This document shows, piece by piece, positions 6,563 to 9,737 of a stretch of 9,737 nt of DNA. Origin of the DNA: Anaerolineales bacterium UBA3940 (GTDB lineage Bacteria; Chloroflexota; Anaerolineae; Aggregatilineales; UBA3940); NCBI GenBank assembly GCA_002385675.1, contig DGDY01000068.1:6523-16259 (forward strand), in the 5' to 3' direction. Each line of letters begins with the position of its first letter. Positions within the stretch are counted from its first letter, which is position 1. The position numbers and the translations under genes are program-made. Below the pieces are notes generated by a model. It searched no databases. It was not told where the DNA came from and saw only the letters and a program-made list of their open reading frames with translations.

Positions 6563-7366
6563 ATGACGCACGAGTGCCTGGCGGCCATCCGCTGCTTCCT
6601 CCTCGACATGGACGGTACCATCTTCCTCAGCGATCGCCTGTTGCCCGGCGCGGATCGCCTGCTGCGCCTGTTTGACGAGCGCGGGCTGGAATACCTCATC
6701 CTGACCAACAACTCCTCAAAGGCCCGTGCGCAGTACGGCGAGAAGCTGCGCCGGTTGGGCCTCGACGTGCCGGACGAGCGGATCTTTACCTCCGGCGAGG
6801 CGACAACGCTCTACCTCCGGCGGACCATGCCGGGCGCACGCGTGTACCTCGTCGGCACCCCGGCGCTGGAGGAGACGTTTCGCGAGGCGGGCTTTACGCT
6901 CGTGCAGGACGGGGCGGATGTTGCCGTGCTCGGCTTCGACACGACGCTGACATACGATAAGCTCTGGCGGCTGACGGACTACGTACGCGCTGGAACGCCC
7001 TACATCGCCACGCACCCGGACGTGAACTGTCCGCTTGCCGGTGGGGGCTTCATGCCCGACACCGGTGCGATGATAGCCTTCGTCGAGGCGTCCACCGGGC
7101 GGCGGCCCGATGTGGTGATCGGCAAGCCCAACCCGCCCATCGTCGAGGCGGTGCAGGCGCGGACGGGCGTCCCGCTGGCGCAGACCTGCATGGTCGGCGA
7201 CCGGCTCTACACCGATATCGCGCTGGGGCAGGCGGGGATCATGACGGTGCTGGTGCTCAGCGGCGAGGCCCGCCCCGAGGACATCCCCGGCGCGCCGTGG
7301 CAGCCGGACCTCGTGATGCAGAACCTGGCCGAGCTTGCCGACGCACTTGAGGCGCTGCCCGGCTAA
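6563..7366 (+). CDS. HAD-superfamily IIA hydrolase, NagD/phosphoglycolate-phosphatase-like
   Basis: A cytoplasmic phosphatase of 267 residues, the usual length for HAD subfamily IIA. All four HAD motifs are visible: motif I FLLDMDGTI (nucleophile D15, acid/base D17), motif II LTNNSS (T48-S52), motif III lysine K188 in IGKPNPP, and motif IV MVGDRLYTDIALG with D213 and D218 for magnesium. The C2-type cap lies between motifs II and III (about 70-180), with GFDTTLTYDKL and the ATHPDVNCPLAGGGFMPDTG stretch typical of NagD-like enzymes. Substrates in this family include nucleotides, phosphoglycolate, 4-nitrophenyl phosphate and sugar phosphates; this one cannot be assigned. The ATG at 6563 has GAAGG five nt upstream and starts right before the fold; a GTG at 6485 would add 26 residues of unlikely basic sequence. 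Confidence 0.92.
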   Translation: MTHECLAAIRCFLLDMDGTIFLSDRLLPGADRLLRLFDERGLEYLILTNNSSKARAQYGEKLRRLGLDVPDERIFTSGEATTLYLRRTMPGARVYLVGTPALEETFREAGFTLVQDGADVAVLGFDTTLTYDKLWRLTDYVRAGTPYIATHPDVNCPLAGGGFMPDTGAMIAFVEASTGRRPDVVIGKPNPPIVEAVQARTGVPLAQTCMVGDRLYTDIALGQAGIMTVLVLSGEARPEDIPGAPWQPDLVMQNLAELADALEALPG

Positions 7367-7372
7367 TCGCGG

Positions 7373-7388
7373 GCGTCCCGGCGGACGC
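7373..7388. other. Small perfect hairpin after the HAD gene
   Basis: GCGTCC-CGGC-GGACGC forms a perfect 6-bp stem 6 bp after the HAD stop codon. No T-run follows, so it is at best a weak terminator. The remaining spacer to 7471 holds CGTA-CA-TACG (7409-7418) and the AT-rich stretch GAATTATTTATCCC, which may include the promoter of the ABC pair. Confidence 0.4.
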
Positions 7389-7471
7389 AACCCGGTATGA
7401 AACCATTTCGTACATACGAGTGAACGAATTATTTATCCCATTACGCGGTTTGAGGGGGTAGAGATTATCTG

Positions 7472-8374
7472 ATGCCAACCACCATGCTCGAGGTGAACAA
7501 TCTCGTCAAGCGGTATGGCGACTTCACCGCCGTCGATCACCTCTCGTTTGAGGTGCATGCGGGTGAGATCTTCGGCTTGCTGGGGCCGAACGGGGCGGGC
7601 AAGTCGACCACCATCCGCATGATTATGGACATCATTAAGCCCGACGAGGGCACGGTCAGCGTGCTGGGCCGCACCCCTGACCAGGCGCGGGAACATGTCG
7701 GCTATCTGCCGGAGGAGCGCGGCCTGTATCGCGACCTGAAGGTGCTCGACGTGCTGATCTACCTCGCTGAACTGAAGGGCACGCCGCGAGATGTCGCCCG
7801 CCAGCGGGCGATGGAGTGGCTGGAGCGCGTCGAGCTGACCGACTGGGTAGGGAGCAAGGTCAAGGACCTCAGCCGTGGTATGCAGCAGAAGCTCCAGTTC
7901 GCCGCGACGCTGATCCACGACCCCGACCTGCTCATCTTTGACGAGCCATTTCAGGGGCTGGACCCGGTCAACGTCGGGCTGCTCAAGTCGCTCATCCGCG
8001 ACCTCGCCGCAGAGGGCAAGGCTATCGCCCTCAGCGCGCACGAGATGAGCCTGGTCGAAGCCCTGTGCGACCGCATCCTGCTCATCAACCGGGGGCAGGC
8101 GGTGCTGTACGGGGAGCTTGACGCTATCCGGCGCGAGTACTCGCCGGACGCCGTGCGCGTCCGCACCACCGCCGACCTGGGGCAGATCCCCGGCGTGGTC
8201 AGCATGCACCGCGATAACGGTCAGGTGACGCTGATGCTGGACGGCACGACCCCGCAGCAGCTTCTGCGCACCCTGGTCGAGCGCGACGTGCCAGTCGAAG
8301 CGTTTGAGGTCGCCCTCGCGCCGCTTGAGGAGATCTTTGTGCGCGTCGTCAAGGGGGGCAGCGATGAACTTTAA
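7472..8374 (+). CDS. ABC-2 type exporter ATP-binding protein (NatA-like)
   Basis: The ATPase half of a membrane exporter, 300 residues, working with the permease encoded next. Walker A is GPNGAGKST (38-46), the signature LSRGMQQKL (133-141), Walker B LLIFDEP (153-159), D-loop GLDP (163-166) and the switch histidine H190 in LSAH. The Q-loop region reads VGYLPEERGLY (77-87), with no glutamine at the usual place; I recall this form in NatA-type ATPases. The C-terminal 85 residues, with VRVRTTADL and LAPLEEIFVRVV, fit the accessory domain (DUF4162-like) of that group. NatAB of Bacillus exports sodium, but relatives export drugs or other compounds, so the substrate is open. GAGGGGG lies 13 nt before the ATG, rather far; ATG at 7484 is an alternative but has no ribosome site. 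Confidence 0.93.
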   Translation: MPTTMLEVNNLVKRYGDFTAVDHLSFEVHAGEIFGLLGPNGAGKSTTIRMIMDIIKPDEGTVSVLGRTPDQAREHVGYLPEERGLYRDLKVLDVLIYLAELKGTPRDVARQRAMEWLERVELTDWVGSKVKDLSRGMQQKLQFAATLIHDPDLLIFDEPFQGLDPVNVGLLKSLIRDLAAEGKAIALSAHEMSLVEALCDRILLINRGQAVLYGELDAIRREYSPDAVRVRTTADLGQIPGVVSMHRDNGQVTLMLDGTTPQQLLRTLVERDVPVEAFEVALAPLEEIFVRVVKGGSDEL

Positions 8375-9599
8375 GAAGATCTGGATCATCGCGCGGCACG
8401 AGTATATCAACAACCTGAAGCGTCCCGGTTTTATCATCTGGACGCTGGCAGTGCCCGCGCTGGCAGGCATCGGATTGCTGATCGCAACGTTCTTCGGCGG
8501 GCAGGCGGGTGACTTCTTCGAGCGGCAGTTCTCCCCGACCACGCCGACTGTCGCCCTCGTCGATCAGTCCGGGCTGTTCTCGGACATCCTGCCGGAGTAT
8601 GAGGATAACTTCATCCCGTACAGCAGCCGCGAGTCTGCCGAGCAGGCGGTCCGCTCGCAGGACGCCGACCTGGCAGTGGTCGTCGAGGCGGATTATCTGG
8701 AAACGGGCAATGTGATCATCATCTCACCCGATGGCAACCTGAACTTCGCCGCCGGCGATGAGGTGGACGACTTCCTTGCCGAGCACCTGCTCGCCGGGGC
8801 GGTCAGCGAGGATATCGCCAACCGGGTGCTGAACCCGTCGAGGCCGAATGTCGTGAGCCTCGGCGAGACGGGCGAGACAGAGAGCGGCGGCATCGCCGGG
8901 ATCATCTTTAACTTCATCCTGCCCTACTTCCTGGGCATCCTGCTCGTCATTACGATCTTCACGTCGTCCGGCTACCTGCTGCGCAGCGTGTCCGAAGAAA
9001 AGACCAGCCGCGTGATCGAGATCGTGCTGTCGTCGGTGACGGCGCAGGAGCTTCTCGCGGGGAAGGTGCTCGGGCTGGGCGCGCTCGGCCTGACGCAGAT
9101 CGCGGTGTGGCTGATGACGGCCTTCGCGTTGAGCGGCGGGATGATCGGCCTGCTGGGCGTGGCGCTGCCGATGCTGATGCGGCCTCAGTTGTTCATCCTG
9201 AGCGTCGTGTACTACCTGCTGGGCTACCTGATCTTCGCCGTGCTGATGGGCGCGGCGGGCTCGCTGGGCACGTCCGAGCAGGAGTCGCAGCAGCTTGCGG
9301 GCGTCTTCTCGTTCGCGGCGGCCATCCCGATGATGCTCGCGGGCTTCATCATCTCTAACCCCAACGTGACCATTGCGCGGGTGCTCTCGTGGATTCCGCT
9401 CACCGCGCCGACGATGATGATGCTGCGCCTGTCGATGGGCAGCGTCCCGACAATCGACATCATCGGCAGCATCGTACTGAGCGCACTCAGCGTGCCGCTG
9501 ATCATCTGGGCGGGCGCGAAGGTGTTCCGCCTGGGCCTGCTGATGTACGGCAAGCGCCCCAGCGTCCGGGAGATCTGGCGGCTGCTGCGGCAGGCGTAA
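8364..9599 (+). CDS. ABC-2 type exporter permease (NatB-like)
   Basis: The membrane half of the exporter, 411 residues. A first membrane helix at about 22-44 is followed by a large extracytoplasmic domain (about 45-175), then a cluster of five helices at about 180-202, 236-258, 277-299, 311-331 and 365-388. Before the third helix is the ABC-2 permease signature SEEKTSRVIEIVLSSVTAQELLAGKVLG in positions 210-237 (E-K-x2-R-x2-E-x2-L-x-S and LLAGK-x2-G). This layout matches NatB-type (COG1668-like) permeases. The ATG at 8364 overlaps the end of the ATPase gene by 11 bp and has AAGGGGGG (8351-8358) five nt upstream, so the two are translationally coupled; the earlier in-frame start at 8304 would only read through the ATPase gene. 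A strong terminator follows at 9678, closing the operon. Confidence 0.93.
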   Translation: MNFKKIWIIARHEYINNLKRPGFIIWTLAVPALAGIGLLIATFFGGQAGDFFERQFSPTTPTVALVDQSGLFSDILPEYEDNFIPYSSRESAEQAVRSQDADLAVVVEADYLETGNVIIISPDGNLNFAAGDEVDDFLAEHLLAGAVSEDIANRVLNPSRPNVVSLGETGETESGGIAGIIFNFILPYFLGILLVITIFTSSGYLLRSVSEEKTSRVIEIVLSSVTAQELLAGKVLGLGALGLTQIAVWLMTAFALSGGMIGLLGVALPMLMRPQLFILSVVYYLLGYLIFAVLMGAAGSLGTSEQESQQLAGVFSFAAAIPMMLAGFIISNPNVTIARVLSWIPLTAPTMMMLRLSMGSVPTIDIIGSIVLSALSVPLIIWAGAKVFRLGLLMYGKRPSVREIWRLLRQA

Positions 9600-9677
9600 A
9601 GTTACGGTCATTCAGGGAACCCCGCAGCCTTTGGACGGGCTTCCAACGATAACCATTGTGATAACTATCGTATGGTA

Positions 9678-9714
9678 GGGGCGGGGCTCCGCCCCGCCCC
9701 CGTCTCTTTTTCAC
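9678..9714 (+). terminator. Strong GC-rich intrinsic terminator of the ABC exporter operon
   Basis: GGGGCGGGGC (9678-9687) and GCCCCGCCCC (9691-9700) form a perfect 10-bp stem around a TCC loop, followed on the plus strand by CGTCTCTTTTTC. The spacer before it (9600-9677) has no gene but holds two GATAAC copies (9649-9654, 9660-9665) inside an ACGATA/TATCGT inverted repeat (9646-9651, 9666-9671). Nothing further is recognisable to the window end. Confidence 0.8.
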
Positions 9715-9737
9715 AACTTACGCTGCCCACGAAGAGG

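Noticed and set aside
7433..8542. Minus-strand open frame of 369 codons antisense to the ABC ATPase
   Set aside because: The plus strand has every ABC ATPase motif in order; the antisense product has no recognisable pattern.

Overview
The window is GC-rich chromosomal DNA from a bacterium. Three things fit a Chloroflexota (Anaerolineae-like) genome: a short-Q-loop cytochrome bd operon, a secreted triple-LysM L,D-transpeptidase, and GC-rich intergenic hairpins. That placement is inference from style; no rRNA or other marker gene is present. I see no tRNA, CRISPR array, transposase or phage gene.

Left part, minus strand (1-3002): a cydA-cydB-cydD operon, read right to left. CydA and CydB form the cytochrome bd quinol oxidase. 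CydD, cut by the window edge, is one half of the CydDC thiol-exporting ABC transporter needed to assemble that oxidase; cydC is expected just outside. A 23-bp-arm inverted repeat lies between cydB and cydD. About 125 bp upstream of cydA is a TGTGA-N6-TCACT palindrome of the CRP/FNR/Rex type, at a distance that suits an activator of the candidate cydA promoter.

Intergenic block (3003-3677, 675 bp): this is the least ordinary part of the window. Besides the cydA control region it appears to hold a separate minus-strand transcription unit of roughly 290 nt. It has a promoter with a perfect TATAAT and ends in an intrinsic terminator (13-bp stem plus a T5 run), yet contains no convincing protein gene. 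It could be a small structured RNA or a very short peptide gene.

Middle (3678-6338): a Gfo/Idh/MocA-family NAD(P)-dependent oxidoreductase with a cysteine-rich insertion and an altered active-site motif faces a LysM/YkuD cell-wall L,D-transpeptidase. The two genes converge on a spacer with a long complex hairpin and a terminator.

Right part, plus strand (6563-9599): a NagD-like HAD-IIA phosphatase is followed by an ABC-2 exporter pair (NatA-like ATPase and NatB-like permease, overlapping by 11 bp). The pair is closed by a strong GC-rich terminator near the right edge. The HAD gene and the LysM gene are divergent and share a spacer with a small palindrome. Apart from cydABD and the ABC pair, nothing ties the neighbouring genes into one pathway.
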